Shown here: in pieces, positions 10,279 through 21,053 of the stretch
How the letters are laid out: each line of letters opens with the position of its first letter
How positions within the stretch are numbered: position 1 is the first letter of the stretch
From: Alloteropsis semialata
Taxonomy: Eukaryota; Streptophyta; Magnoliopsida; Poales; Poaceae
Direction: 5' to 3'
Length of the DNA stretch: 64,000 nt
Assembly (NCBI GenBank): GCA_004135705.1
Contig: CM014272.1
Span: 46,339,457 to 46,403,456 of the forward strand
Program-made: the position numbers and the translations under genes
Notes under the pieces: model-generated
Told to the model about the DNA's origin: nothing
The model's input: only the letters and a program-made list of their open reading frames with translations
Database searches by the model: none

Positions 10279-12509
10279 AAGGATTCTATAAATGAGCATG
10301 AACCTTCTCTTTTGAAATTCCACAGGAGTCATGCTCATTTAATGAATCTCCAGAATTGGTCACACTTTGTGCCACAAGCACACACGAGGGCTACAACCAC
10401 CTTAAGGTCCTCATATTTAAAATGTTTAGGAGGTTGGTTGTGGATGTATTCATTTATCATAAACATTGCAGATTTCATGTTGCATCTTTGGTACTAACAT
10501 TGCAGCTAGAACTTCGATGGTACATCAACAATTGGCGATAATCATGGGAACTACATCACCAATGATAGCTGCAATGTAAGGGTTCCCCATGGTCTAGCTT
10601 CAGACCATAAACAAAGCACTGCCAGGAGATGGCCCGGATTATCATTTATTTTTCCTTTCAAATAAAAGCAAGAACATTTTTTTAGTATAAACTTTCCTTC
10701 GGATATTTTTGGTCGCTAACCATTTCAGGTGGAGATTAAGAAGAACGTGGACATGTGATGCTTAAGAACATGGAACTACATCATCAGTAACACCTTGGTA
10801 AGTTTTGTTCGTGGAACAAATTTCGAAGGAAGCCAATACACTTGATTTTTGGTGTCCCACGACACAAAAATCCAAGTGTGGGTGAGGTCGGTAAGTATTT
10901 CGCAACAGGTTCCATTAGTACAAAATTTGTATCTTAGTTTTGCAAGTGATGTTGGTCTTCCTTCTTGCTCTATAAAAAAGTTATAAAAAAATAACATAAC
11001 TAAAAATAAATAAATAAATATTTGAATCCAATAAAGGCTCCTGGTCTTTAAAACCAAAGAGCCCTTGTCTTATTTCCACCATCTATGAATAAATGCAGGT
11101 ACAAGATCAAGTGTGGGGTTCTCTCGAATTTCCTGACGTATACATGATCGAGACCACCCACAGAGAAATTGAACAACATCACACAAGTTAGGTCAAGAAA
11201 GATCAAGGCAACCAAGGCCTAGAAGGAGTCAGCCGATCACCCTGGTCGGCCGAAGGCCCTCTGGCACCTCTCATTCACATTCTCATCCAGAGCGATGGTT
11301 TGCACATTCTATCTCTCACCCTCTCTGATTCATTAGTTTAATAAGCCTTATCTTGAGATGATCACTGAAATTAAACTCATGATAAAATAAACTTGGATGC
11401 TTCTTTGGTTTACGTGTCTATCCTAGATTGGCTTGCATATACTTTATCCCTTGCACATACACCTGTTGCTTGTGAACATATCTCTTTAGGAAAACATGTT
11501 TATCTAAATGGTTGATGAATGAGATATGGTATGATGAAAGAAATCTTGCTCTTTCTGTATAAAGTGCTTGGGATGTTTTTCTTGCAAAACCTTAAAATCA
11601 ATAGCCTTGCAAATCTCCTCAGTGATGCCTAATTCCTACCAAAGCCATATGTTGTTCATATCACAAAACCCGTACACATATGCTGCTTGTTTATTGCATT
11701 GAGCTTTGTCAAATTGTTGTGACCCTTGTAAGATGCTTTTCAAGCTTTTATGATCAAGATCATGTACACACCACATACACATGCTAAACTTCTACACTGG
11801 AAGTTAGCAACATGCATTTCAATCATCCACTAAATAAATGCTCCATATAAGTATTGATCTCCCTCTCTCTCCAAATATCCTTTGCAAAGGAGACATGTGC
11901 TATGAGAAAAAAAAGAAGAAAAAAATACATTCTCACAAAAGCATTGAGCATGATAGAAAAAAAGAAAAACAATATATAGATAGCCATGTTCTCAAAATAA
12001 ATTCAAGGAAAGGAGATCATACAAAAAAGAGCTACAATTCCATTGTTCCACACACATGTACATCTTGATCAGACTGTATGAATAGTTTTCTTTTTGGATC
12101 CACACTTTGACTTTGCAATATATGTGATGCAAGTATGCTTTATCTTTACTCCTACCTTGAGCTACATATAAGCCTTTAGAAATAGGGTGAAAGAAGGCAA
12201 AGAAATGCCTTGGTAAGGAACCATACACATTGAGTGATATGAGAGAATCATTTGAGGAGCTAAGTAAGGTTATGCTTTTGAAAACTTATAAAAAACCCAA
12301 GTTACCTAACAGAAGAGTGCAGATGACTTGAATCAAGGCCGTTCTATTCCTCAACCATCCGTGATGGCATGATAGACACTTCAAAATTCAGAAGTGCAGG
12401 TATGTTTTGAAATAACTTATATGCTTGCATCATATCATTTGGAGTCATGTTTTCTGCCTTAGTCTTAAGCTTTATTCGAGGACGAGCAAAGGCTAAGTGT
12501 GGAGGAGCT
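10279..12509 (+). other. Non-coding internal 3' region of Athila-like element
   Basis: About 2.2 kb of AT-rich sequence with only short frames. It takes the place of RT, RNase H and integrase. It contains an AAATAAATAAAT stretch (about 11005) and A-rich runs (11909-11960). Just before the 3' LTR is a purine-rich tract (GTGTGGAGGAGC, about 12498-12509) that would prime plus-strand synthesis. Confidence 0.6.
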
Positions 12510-14238
12510 TGTTGATGGTCGTTAAGCACCAAATTTAATTGTCAACTCTTGTAGGAAATATATGAAATATAAACACCGAACATAGCGATAGGGTTTATTA
12601 CTAACAAATTCCACAAGTGTTGGTGTTTCACCGTGTTATGCAGGAAATGATGCTACGAGATCCAAATATATCATTCTCACAACGTATCTCAAATGCCTAA
12701 TTAAAGTGTACCATTGTAAAGATCCCGTCGAGACGATTCCGATGGATATATCATTTGTCTACTTTGGAGTTCAGATAAATAAAATATAAATATACAAAGG
12801 GACATATGCGTGTGGGCCCACCAGGCCGGGCCCACCCAGGCGGACACAGCAGCCACACCGAGCGTTGCTACGGTCAACGCCCGGGCGAGCCTCGACACAC
12901 GAGAGCGCGCTCTCCCACGCACGGTGAGCGCCAGGAGGGCCCACAGCTGGTGCATGTGCACACCGGCCCACAGGCCACAGCGGGTGCAAGGTCCAGCGGG
13001 CTGGTCTACCAGAAGACCGGACACAGGCCACGCAGGCCCCTGGTGGCGAGGACCTGCACTGGACATAGGAAAAGGCCAACCAGGAGGGGCCCACAGGCCA
13101 GTAGCATCAGGCGGCCGTCACGCATGGATGTGAGCGTAAACGCCTGCTGCGGAGGAGAGCAGGGTTCAGACCAGGGCCCACAGGCCAGAAGCGATGCCTG
13201 CAGGCGCATGCAATGCAGTGCGGGGACTTGTGCACATGGCGCTCACCCATTCGCCCAAGTGTCTTTCACGTGGGTCGAAGCCATGGCACGTACGAGATTT
13301 TCCCACGAAAGCACAGTCGCGCGGGAAAAGGTCCTCGGGACTGTTTCTTTGCGTACCGATGTAGGAACATCGGTTCCTAGGGTCAGGTGTCACGAGGGAG
13401 GATTAGGAGAGGAATATTCTCTAGGACCTAGGGAGCATCTCCACTCTCCCAAAGCACTCCCTACACTATAAATAGACCCCTACCCCTCACTCATTCAACA
13501 CACAAGATGGAGAAGCCACAAGCTCCACTCCAAGGCAAAGCTCTACTCCAGTGTAGTATCTAGAGAATAGGGAGAGAGTGAGGGGTAGTCCAAGGAAAGT
13601 GCCGGGGCTGTCGGCACTCCTCCCCGATCTTGTATCTCGACGAATGCTTCCTTGTTCTAGTAAGTGTTCGTGATCTCTTATGGTATTAAGTTCTCTTAAT
13701 TAAGTAAGTTCTCTTCTATAGTTGCTAACTAAGTAAGTTCTCTTCTATAGTTGCTTGTGGGTTCATCGTTCATTAATCATTTGTGAATGCTTAGTGAATA
13801 CTTTTGGTTTAGAAACAAGACTAAAGTAGTAATTGATAGCGTAGACGTGGTGTTTAGGCTTGAAGTTACCTTTGTTTTCCTCGTAGCCCCACGGATTAGT
13901 GGAGGTAGGCAGCAGGTGGTGACAGTACTGTCCGTCCTTTGCAATCCTCCACATTCGGGTACGGCGTAGAGCTATTTGCCGGCAATTTCCTAGAGGCCTA
14001 GGATACCCGGTGCCCAAAGTAAGCAAACCATAGATGCTGAGCTTATCCTTCATCAAGGTCCTTAATCATAGGAATCCTCTCTGCCCTTGCCATCGTTTGT
14101 CTTGTTGTCCTTGGACGATATAGTTAGAAGATTAGTACACACGTTCCATGTGGATTCGATACCCTGAATACTTCTGGGTGAAAGCTACCATGGTATCCGT
14201 GCGCTTGCAGTTATCTGTGACCGTAAGAAATACCAACA
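12510..14238 (+). repeat. 3' LTR (1729 bp) of Athila-like element
   Basis: It runs from TGTTGATGGTCG to AATACCAACA with inverted ends TGTTG/CAACA. The right 958 bp match 7640-8569. It has three zones: an AT-rich start, a GC-rich block (about 12810-13270) and a promoter-containing 3' part with TATAAATA at 13467-13474. A 28-bp tandem duplication near 13712-13768 (TTCTCTTCTATAGTTGCT repeated) is absent from the 5' LTR. Confidence 0.9.
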
Positions 14239-14535
14239 ATTGATAAGTGGAAACTTGGACTCAATGGTTCCAATCCAAGCATTGGCATCCAGTGGATCAT
14301 CTGCCTTATGGAAGAGCGGTGGCTGGGTACTGCAGAAATCCTGATAAGTGCTTTCACGAGGATGATAATCATGCTGATTTTGGTTCTGACGATTGCCTTG
14401 TCCTTGCTGCACCATTTGCCGCAAGAGCTCAGTTTGCATTGCCAGCACTTCCACCAAGTTCTGTGGCAATGGCGGCGGTGGTGGTGGCGGTGGTGTGGAT
14501 CCCGACCTGCCCGAGCGTCCATGGGTATCCACCAT
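14239..14535 (-). pseudogene. Gag N-terminus of chromovirus, truncated by insertion
   Basis: It starts with a proline run (STPPPPPPPPLPQNL) followed by a Gln-rich helix and the conserved segment STQPPLFHKADDPLDANAW then TIESKF. This is the typical beginning of Tekay/Del-type gag. The frame continues into the Athila-like LTR at 14238, so the last 16 residues of that frame are not gag. The rest of gag and pol would lie to the left, outside the window. Confidence 0.8.
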
Positions 14536-14808
14536 TCTGACACAACTAGAGATGGTTCTAGAAAGTTGTACAACTAGAGGATACGCTTCTCATCCACTAT
14601 TTGTCTATGGTGTTTCATCACCAAACTCAAAAACAACTAGCATCTCTGGGTCCTCTACTTCTTCTTAGTTCAAGTCTTCTTCTTCGGAATCACTGATCCA
14701 ACCATGGCAAGGAACACGTGGTGGAAAAATCTGATTGACTGAGCTCTCGACCTCCGATGCCACAGGAGGTACTGGTGCTTCATGGTCACTTTCCATGCCT
14801 GAATTCCC

Positions 14809-15435
14809 TTACTCTGGTAACTCTGGTGGTGGCTCAATAATTATTGGTTCCCCCACAAAATTCTTTTGTCCCTCTAGCTGCAGATGTAGCTCATGAATTT
14901 CCTCATTGGCCTCATACAGCACATCTCCAAGATGATCAATGAGTGCAGTTTTGTTACTTACTTGCTCAGTTAAATCCTCAATCTGAGCGGCATTTTGAAT
15001 AGCTTGCTGCTGAAGGTTGTCTAATTGGAGCATAAGAAAACTATGACTGGAACTTATCTTGTTCATCAAGTCAAACAGAGCATTTAAATACTTGATGGAT
15101 GTGGCAAGGTTGGGATTGAGAGGATATCTCTCACAAAAGCGAGTGAGGGCTTGCCAAGCTGCAAACTCACAAGCATCCTCAAACTGGCTGCCACATGAAG
15201 TCACCTTCAAATCACCCCATATGTCATGTGTCGCACATGGGATGATGACAACAACCTCATACTGAGACATGCCTTGGCCCACCCGAGTCTTCCCGACGTA
15301 GGTCGGAGGCTCGGTGTGACCAAACTGTTGCAAGGTCTCCCACAAAAGAGCAGGAAAACCCTCACGGTGCAAACACGTGGAGCAAGTGTGGCCATGCTCG
15401 TCCGTCCAAACCAATGAAGAGCCGAAGCCAGCCAT
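14809..15435 (-). CDS. Accessory ORF upstream of chromovirus gag, coiled coil
   Basis: An intact 208-codon frame in the same orientation as the gag that begins about 270 bp downstream. The N-terminal half has several Cys and His (HTCSTCLHREG, VIIPCATHDIW) and aromatic residues. Residues about 125-190 form a likely coiled coil (LDNLQQQAIQNAAQIEDL, LYEANEEIHELHLQLEGQ). The C-terminus is proline/glutamate rich. It has no enzyme motif. It resembles the extra ORFs found between LTR and gag in some grass Ty3/gypsy elements. Its function is unknown. Confidence 0.6.
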   Translation of the reverse strand: MAGFGSSLVWTDEHGHTCSTCLHREGFPALLWETLQQFGHTEPPTYVGKTRVGQGMSQYEVVVIIPCATHDIWGDLKVTSCGSQFEDACEFAAWQALTRFCERYPLNPNLATSIKYLNALFDLMNKISSSHSFLMLQLDNLQQQAIQNAAQIEDLTEQVSNKTALIDHLGDVLYEANEEIHELHLQLEGQKNFVGEPIIIEPPPELPE

Positions 15436-16072
15436 CTGAAACTAAAGAAAAGGTGGCTCAGTGTTGGGCAAAAGACAAACATCTTCAAGGCTGAATTTTA
15501 AAAGGCAGGAGCAGCCATGAAGGAAAAATCATAACTCCAAAATCTGATATCCAAAAATGCTTAACTCTTGGCAATCACTAAATGACAAGTTTTTGTACAT
15601 CTTTGTAGCTCTAGGTTTGGTAAATTCCAAGTTCATCTAGGTGAATTACTTACTACAAGGTCTGCTGATTTCCAGGGATTTTCAGGGTAACTAGTTCATA
15701 GGAGTTTGCCCATAACTAAAGTTGCACAAGGAGGAAAATTCTGAAATTTTGGCAACAGATCTTTCTACAAATTCCCCACAACTTTCTTAATTACCAGTCC
15801 TGCAGCAAAAATCATTTATTAGGTTGAAAACTGACATGTATCAGATCAGTCCAGATTGGCAATTTCCTGTTTTTCAAGCTCAACATGTGAGGCAATTTGT
15901 TTGTTATGTGTATTGTGTCCAAAAACCCTAAAGAGTTAGGTATGATGAATGAACGACCTATACGTCCTCACAAAAGAAAAGCTTGCCAATAAATTGACAA
16001 GTACGCGAACTCATACGGTGGCATACATACGTCTCTCCTTATATCGTAGTCAAGTCTAGTCGTTTGAACATA
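15436..16072. other. Non-coding leader of the split chromovirus
   Basis: No ORF and no LTR edge or primer site could be recognised here. By position it is the 5' leader upstream of the accessory ORF, interrupted by the CACTA element. Confidence 0.4.
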
Positions 16073-16182
16073 CACTACTACATAAACCATTTTTCAAGTC
16101 ACCATTTTCACAGCCGGTTTTAAAAAATGGCGCAGAAAATGGTATCACAGTCGGTTTTGTTTTGCCTATCGCTGGAAAAGTA

Positions 16183-16310
16183 AAAACCGGCTGTGAAAGT
16201 GGACTTTCACAGCCGGTTTTTTAGCCGAACCGGCTGTGAAAATCGAGACCTTTTCACAGCCGGTTCGGCTAAAAAACCGGCTGTGAAAGTCCACTTTCAC
16301 AGCCGGTTTT
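16183..16310. repeat. Perfect 60-bp inverted repeat with 8-base loop
   Basis: Arms 16183-16242 and 16251-16310 are exact reverse complements, separated by TCGAGACC. Each arm contains three subterminal transposase-type motifs. The RNA or single strand would form a 60-bp hairpin. Confidence 0.9.
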
Positions 16311-16458
16311 CACCCTGACAAAGCCTGAAATTTGCAGGTGCTTTTCACAGCCGGTTTTTAGAATAACCGGCTGTGATAATTAATTTTTAAAGCCGGTTTT
16401 AGTAATATCAGGTTCGAGGAGCTAAAATGGAAAAGGAAAAGAAAATAAGGAGAAGCAA

Positions 16459-16505
16459 GAATCGAACCTGTGACCTTCAGGTGCAGTTGCACTGGCTTAC
16501 CACTA
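16459..16505 (-). other. tRNA-like pol III A-box and B-box pair inside CACTA end
   Basis: On the minus strand TAGTGGTAAGC (A-box like) is followed 37 bases later, start to start, by GGTTCGATTC (B-box like). The stems of a full tRNA do not pair, so this is a tRNA-derived fragment or chance resemblance, not a tRNA gene. Confidence 0.35.
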
Positions 16506-17120
16506 GGTTACTGCTTCGGTTGTGATAACTTTTGGCAATAAATCCTATTTGATCAATGGACCACGTGGAGTGAGACGAAGAAACATTTGTTGTCCCTCAT
16601 CAGAACTCCACATTTGGTGATTCTTTTTTTTGATTTTTTTCTAAAATCACGAAATTTTATTTCATGGTTGTTTTCTATGTTAATTAGTATTTATTTTTAA
16701 GAGCAAACATATGCCAAATTTTAATTAAATTAGTAAAAAAGGTCGAATTTAAATTTTAAAAGTAACCCAAACAAATTTGGATAAAAAATTTACCAACATC
16801 AAAATTGTAGGTCTCAAAGAGTTCTACAAGTTTGTTGTTGACAAGTTTTTTATTTGTAAAATAACTTATATAAAGTTTATTGTTGACAAATAATGGCATC
16901 TAGATTTAAGTTTTTGAAACACTAAATGATGTCAAATGAAAAAGTCATGAATACCAAAGATTCATAACTCATCAAGATCTACAAACTTTATATAGGTTAT
17001 TTTTTCATTTGAGAAAGTGGTTACAACATGTAGTACAAAATTGACAAACCCCTAACATAGTTTTAGGAACTATGTTAGGGGTATGTTAAATTTGTACCAC
17101 ATGTTGTAACCACTTTGTCA

Positions 17121-18120
17121 NNNNNNNNNNNNNNNNNNNNNNNNNNNNNNNNNNNNNNNNNNNNNNNNNNNNNNNNNNNNNNNNNNNNNNNNNNNNNNNN
17201 NNNNNNNNNNNNNNNNNNNNNNNNNNNNNNNNNNNNNNNNNNNNNNNNNNNNNNNNNNNNNNNNNNNNNNNNNNNNNNNNNNNNNNNNNNNNNNNNNNNN
17301 NNNNNNNNNNNNNNNNNNNNNNNNNNNNNNNNNNNNNNNNNNNNNNNNNNNNNNNNNNNNNNNNNNNNNNNNNNNNNNNNNNNNNNNNNNNNNNNNNNNN
17401 NNNNNNNNNNNNNNNNNNNNNNNNNNNNNNNNNNNNNNNNNNNNNNNNNNNNNNNNNNNNNNNNNNNNNNNNNNNNNNNNNNNNNNNNNNNNNNNNNNNN
17501 NNNNNNNNNNNNNNNNNNNNNNNNNNNNNNNNNNNNNNNNNNNNNNNNNNNNNNNNNNNNNNNNNNNNNNNNNNNNNNNNNNNNNNNNNNNNNNNNNNNN
17601 NNNNNNNNNNNNNNNNNNNNNNNNNNNNNNNNNNNNNNNNNNNNNNNNNNNNNNNNNNNNNNNNNNNNNNNNNNNNNNNNNNNNNNNNNNNNNNNNNNNN
17701 NNNNNNNNNNNNNNNNNNNNNNNNNNNNNNNNNNNNNNNNNNNNNNNNNNNNNNNNNNNNNNNNNNNNNNNNNNNNNNNNNNNNNNNNNNNNNNNNNNNN
17801 NNNNNNNNNNNNNNNNNNNNNNNNNNNNNNNNNNNNNNNNNNNNNNNNNNNNNNNNNNNNNNNNNNNNNNNNNNNNNNNNNNNNNNNNNNNNNNNNNNNN
17901 NNNNNNNNNNNNNNNNNNNNNNNNNNNNNNNNNNNNNNNNNNNNNNNNNNNNNNNNNNNNNNNNNNNNNNNNNNNNNNNNNNNNNNNNNNNNNNNNNNNN
18001 NNNNNNNNNNNNNNNNNNNNNNNNNNNNNNNNNNNNNNNNNNNNNNNNNNNNNNNNNNNNNNNNNNNNNNNNNNNNNNNNNNNNNNNNNNNNNNNNNNNN
18101 NNNNNNNNNNNNNNNNNNNN
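17121..18120. other. Assembly gap (1000 N)
   Basis: A run of exactly 1000 N, so probably a gap of unknown true length. It hides the inner part of the CACTA element and the integrase of the Reina-type element on the right. Confidence 0.99.
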
Positions 18121-20120
18121 TCCTGTAGTTGAGCATGACGAAGACGGTCGACGAAGTCGAAGCGAGGCGCGGACAGCGCCAAGACCGATCCCTCCTCGCT
18201 GGTGTCGCGCCGGGACAACGCGTCGGCGACGGTGTTCGTGGCGCCCGGCTTGTATTCCACCGAGAAGTCGAAGCCGAGGAGCTTGCCCACCCAATGATGC
18301 TGCGGGATCGTCGAGAGGCGCTGGTCGAGGAGGAACTTGAGGCTGTAGTGGTCGGTGCGGACGAGGAACGCGCGCCCCCACAGGTACGGCCTCCAGTGGC
18401 GCACGGCGTGCACCAGCCCAATGAGCTCCCGCTCATAGGCTGCCAGAGCGCGGTGGCGGGGGGCGACCGGCCTGCTGAAATAGGCGATCGGATGGTGCTC
18501 CTGCAGCAAGACCGCCCCGAAGCCATGCGTGGACGCGTCACACTCGACGATGAATCCCTTGGTGAAGTCGGGCAGCGCCAACACAGGGGCCGATGTCACG
18601 GCTGCCTTGAGCGCCTGGAAGGCTGCCTGGGCCTCGTCGTTCCAGGAAAAGCCCTCCTTCTTCAACAACGAAGTGAGGGGCGCCGCGATCTTGCCGTAGT
18701 CGTGGACGAACTTGCGGTAGTACCCGGCGAGGCCCAAGAAGCCACGCACCGCGCGCGCCGAGCGGGGTGCCGGCCAGTCGTGAATGGCCTGCACCTTGGC
18801 TGGGTCCATGGCCACACCTTGGGCGGAGATGATGTGGCCCAGGTATGCCACGGAAGGTGACCCAAAGATGCACTTGGATCGCTTGACGAAGAGGACATGG
18901 CGGCGAAGTTCGGCGAGGACGGCGCGGATGTGCCTCAAGTGATCTGCCCAGGTCTTGCTGTAAATCAATATATCATCAAAAAAGACAAGGACGAACAGAC
19001 GAAGAAATGGTCGGAGCACGTCATTCATGAGCGCCTGGAATGTTGCCGGGGCGTTGCATAACCCGAACGGCATCACCAGGAACTCATAGAAACCGTCGTG
19101 GGTACGGAACGCCGTCTTGTGCACATCCGCCGGCCGCATCCGGACCTGGTGATAGCCGGAGCGGAGGTCCAGCTTGGTGAAGAACTGCGCACCATGCAGC
19201 TCATCAAGGAGTTCGTCGACGACGGGGATGGGGAATGCATCCTTGACGGTGAGGGAATTAAGAGCGCGGTAGTCCACGCAAAACCGCCAAGCCCCGTCCT
19301 GCTTCTTGACCAGCAGTACCGGCGATGAGAATGCCGAATCACTGCGGCGTACGATGCCTTGGTTCAGCATGGCGGCGCATTGCCGCTCCAGCTCGTCCTT
19401 GTGCGCCGCCGGGTAGCGGTAGGGCCGAACCGCCACAGGTGTAGAGCCGGGCTTGAGGACGATGGCGTGATCCCGTGCTCGCTGCGGTGGCAGCCCCGCC
19501 GGCTCGGCAAACACCCCCTCGAAGGAGTGCAGCAGCTCCTCAAGGAGGGCGGTCGGTGTCGTGGTGGCGGCGAGTAGGGGTGGCCGACGGTCGGCGACGT
19601 CCGACCAGGAGACCTGTCGGCCCTGGTGCAGGAAGGAGACGGTGCGGTCGACGAAGTCCCACACCACCCGGCCAAGGGTGACCATCCATTGAGTCCCCAA
19701 GACGAGGTCATACCCCGCGAGCGGCATGACGAAGAGGTCGATGAAGAACGTCTCGCCCTCGATGATGACCGGGGCGCGACGGATGACGCCCGGGCAAGTG
19801 ACGCGCTCGCCGTTGGCCACGGTGGCCGTGAGACGCGGGCGCGGCTGGATCGGCAGGCCGGTGCGGCGGGCAGCGTCCTCGGCGATGAAATTATGTGTGG
19901 ATCCGGTGTCCAGGAGCGCGACGAGGGTGGTGGCGCCCAGGGAGACCCGCACCTGCATAGAATCACAGATGGGCATACCGGCCACTGCCCTGAGTGAGAA
20001 GACAGGGGCCTCGTCCTGCTGAGCGTCCCGCTGGTTCGTCAGCGGCGGCCGCGATCCCGACGCCGTTGAGGTAGAAGATGCGGCGGCAGACACGATTGTG
20101 GCCGCGGGAATACGGCTCAT
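18121..20120 (-). CDS. Pol polyprotein of Reina-type element (protease, RT, RNase H), partial
   Basis: A long open frame, unbroken until the gap. In order from the N-terminus: protease with LLDTGSTHNFI; a linker; RT with KLDLRSGYHQVRM, MPFGLCNAPATFQ and the active-site VFFDDILIYS; RNase H with VECDASTHGFGAVLLQ, YERELIGLV and ADALSRR. This enzyme set processes gag and copies element RNA to DNA. Integrase is in the gap. The frame overlaps the gag frame by about 157 bp in a different register. Related elements have one continuous gag-pol frame, so a frameshift in this copy is likely. Confidence 0.88.
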
Positions 20121-20958
20121 TGCAGTTGAAGCAGAGGCCGAGACGGCGCCGTTCCGCCTGTTCCTCCGGGGACAGCCGCTTCAAAGGCGGGCCATCCTGT
20201 CGCGGTTGGGCCGCGGCCGCTGGTGGTGCAGGAAGGGCGAGCAGCGGCTGCCGAGGCGCCAACGCTGGCAGCAGGGCACGAGGGGCGCCCCGGGTGGCCG
20301 GTGGAGGTAGCCGCGCCAACTCCATCTGCTCGACCTGACGGGCGAGACTCATGGCCCCGGCGAGCGTCTCCGGGTTGTGGACGCGAACGGCGTGGCTCAA
20401 CGGGGGAAGAAGACCGCCGGTGTAGAGTTGGACGCGCTGGCCCTCCTCGAGCCGACCCGCGCGCGGCAGCAGAGCCTGGAACCTGTTGGAGTATTCCTCC
20501 ACGGTCCCGGTGCGGCGGCACTCCGACAACTCGAACAGGGGCGCCGAGCGGAGAGGTGGACCGAAACGGAGGTTGAGGAGGTCCTTGAATCGTCCCCATG
20601 GCGGTGTTCCCTCGTCTTCCTGCAACTGGATGTACCACAGCTGCGCGACGTCCTCCAGATTGTAGGAGGCCATCCACACACGCTCCTCCGGCATGGTGCG
20701 CTGTTGGCGAAAATAGGATTCGCACTTGTTGATGAAGAGCATCGGATCGGTCTTGCCATCGAAGCGGGGGAAGTCGAGCTTCTGGAATCTGGGGGGCCGA
20801 TCCAGATCACGAGGAGGCTCCTCGCGCCCGCCGCCGCCGTTGTCCGACGACGATGACGACTTGTCCTTTATGGTGGCCATGTCGGCCTTTACGGAAGACA
20901 ACTCAGTCTTGAACGACTTCATCATCTCCATGAGGTCCTGCATGGTGGGTTCAGCCAT
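19963..20958 (-). CDS. Gag of Reina-type element
   Basis: The start is taken at MAEPTMQDLMEMMKSF. The frame is open further upstream, but that part is LTR sequence. A coiled N-terminal helix is followed by RPPRFQKLDFPRFDG, FINKCESYFRQQ, WMASYNLEDVAQLWY and LLPRAGRLEEGQRVQLY, the gag core of chromoviruses. A zinc-knuckle-like CFNC...H...C stands near the C-terminus. The frame then leaves the coding register, while protease continues in the overlapping frame. Gag builds the virus-like particle. Confidence 0.85.
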   Translation of the reverse strand: MAEPTMQDLMEMMKSFKTELSSVKADMATIKDKSSSSSDNGGGGREEPPRDLDRPPRFQKLDFPRFDGKTDPMLFINKCESYFRQQRTMPEERVWMASYNLEDVAQLWYIQLQEDEGTPPWGRFKDLLNLRFGPPLRSAPLFELSECRRTGTVEEYSNRFQALLPRAGRLEEGQRVQLYTGGLLPPLSHAVRVHNPETLAGAMSLARQVEQMELARLPPPATRGAPRALLPALAPRQPLLALPAPPAAAAQPRQDGPPLKRLSPEEQAERRRLGLCFNCNEPYSRGHNRVCRRIFYLNGVGIAAAADEPAGRSAGRGPCLLTQGSGRYAHL

Positions 20959-21040
20959 GGTGGTGGAGTGGCCGGTGGAAGAGGTGGACGTGGAAGGGGA
21001 TGGTGGAGGGCTGGAGCGGGTGGGAGAGGATCTACGTGAC

Positions 21041-21050
21041 GCTGATACCA
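21041..21050 (-). promoter_or_regulatory. Primer-binding site, tRNA-Met type
   Basis: On the minus strand TGGTATCAGC follows the LTR end by 3 bp. This matches the first ten bases of the initiator tRNA-Met primer site except the last. Confidence 0.65.
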
Positions 21051-21053
21051 GGT

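Larger units (their letters stand above)
7640..14238 (+). mobile_element. Athila-like gag-only (non-autonomous) Ty3/gypsy element
   Basis: The order is a truncated 5' LTR (7640-8569), primer-binding site (8577), gag (8682), protease-like region (9362-10060), about 2.2 kb of non-coding sequence, a purine tract and a full 3' LTR (12510-14238). No RT, RNase H or integrase reading frame is present, so it would depend on proteins from another element. The 5' LTR lacks its first 771 bp because the element at 5775-7639 inserted there. On the right it interrupts the gag of a minus-strand chromovirus. Confidence 0.85.
14239..16072 (-). mobile_element. Chromovirus (Tekay/Del-type) 5' part, split by the Athila-like element
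   Basis: On the minus strand it holds about 640 bp of untranslated sequence, an accessory ORF (14809-15435) and the start of gag (14239-14535). Gag stops exactly where the Athila-like LTR begins. The right edge at 16072 is the CACTA terminus. LTR and primer site were not identified, so the 5' edge of the element is unknown. Confidence 0.65.
16073..17120. mobile_element. CACTA (En/Spm-type) transposon end, running into the gap
   Basis: It begins CACTACTACATAAACC, the standard CACTA terminus. In the next 320 bp the subterminal motif TTTCACAGCCGGTT occurs many times in both orientations. Such arrays are the binding sites of CACTA transposase. The interior (16440-17120) is AT-rich with inverted-repeat structure, including an imperfect hairpin at about 17027-17118. 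No transposase frame is visible. The other end is in or beyond the gap. Confidence 0.85.

Noticed and set aside
12806..13471. 221-codon plus-strand frame in the 3' LTR
   Set aside because: Lies in a GC-rich LTR block with low-complexity translation; the other LTR shows it is non-coding.
16459..16530. Functional tRNA gene
   Set aside because: Acceptor and T stems do not pair; only the promoter-like boxes resemble a tRNA.
17075..18541. Very long reading frames through the first N run
   Set aside because: They are open only because N cannot form stops.
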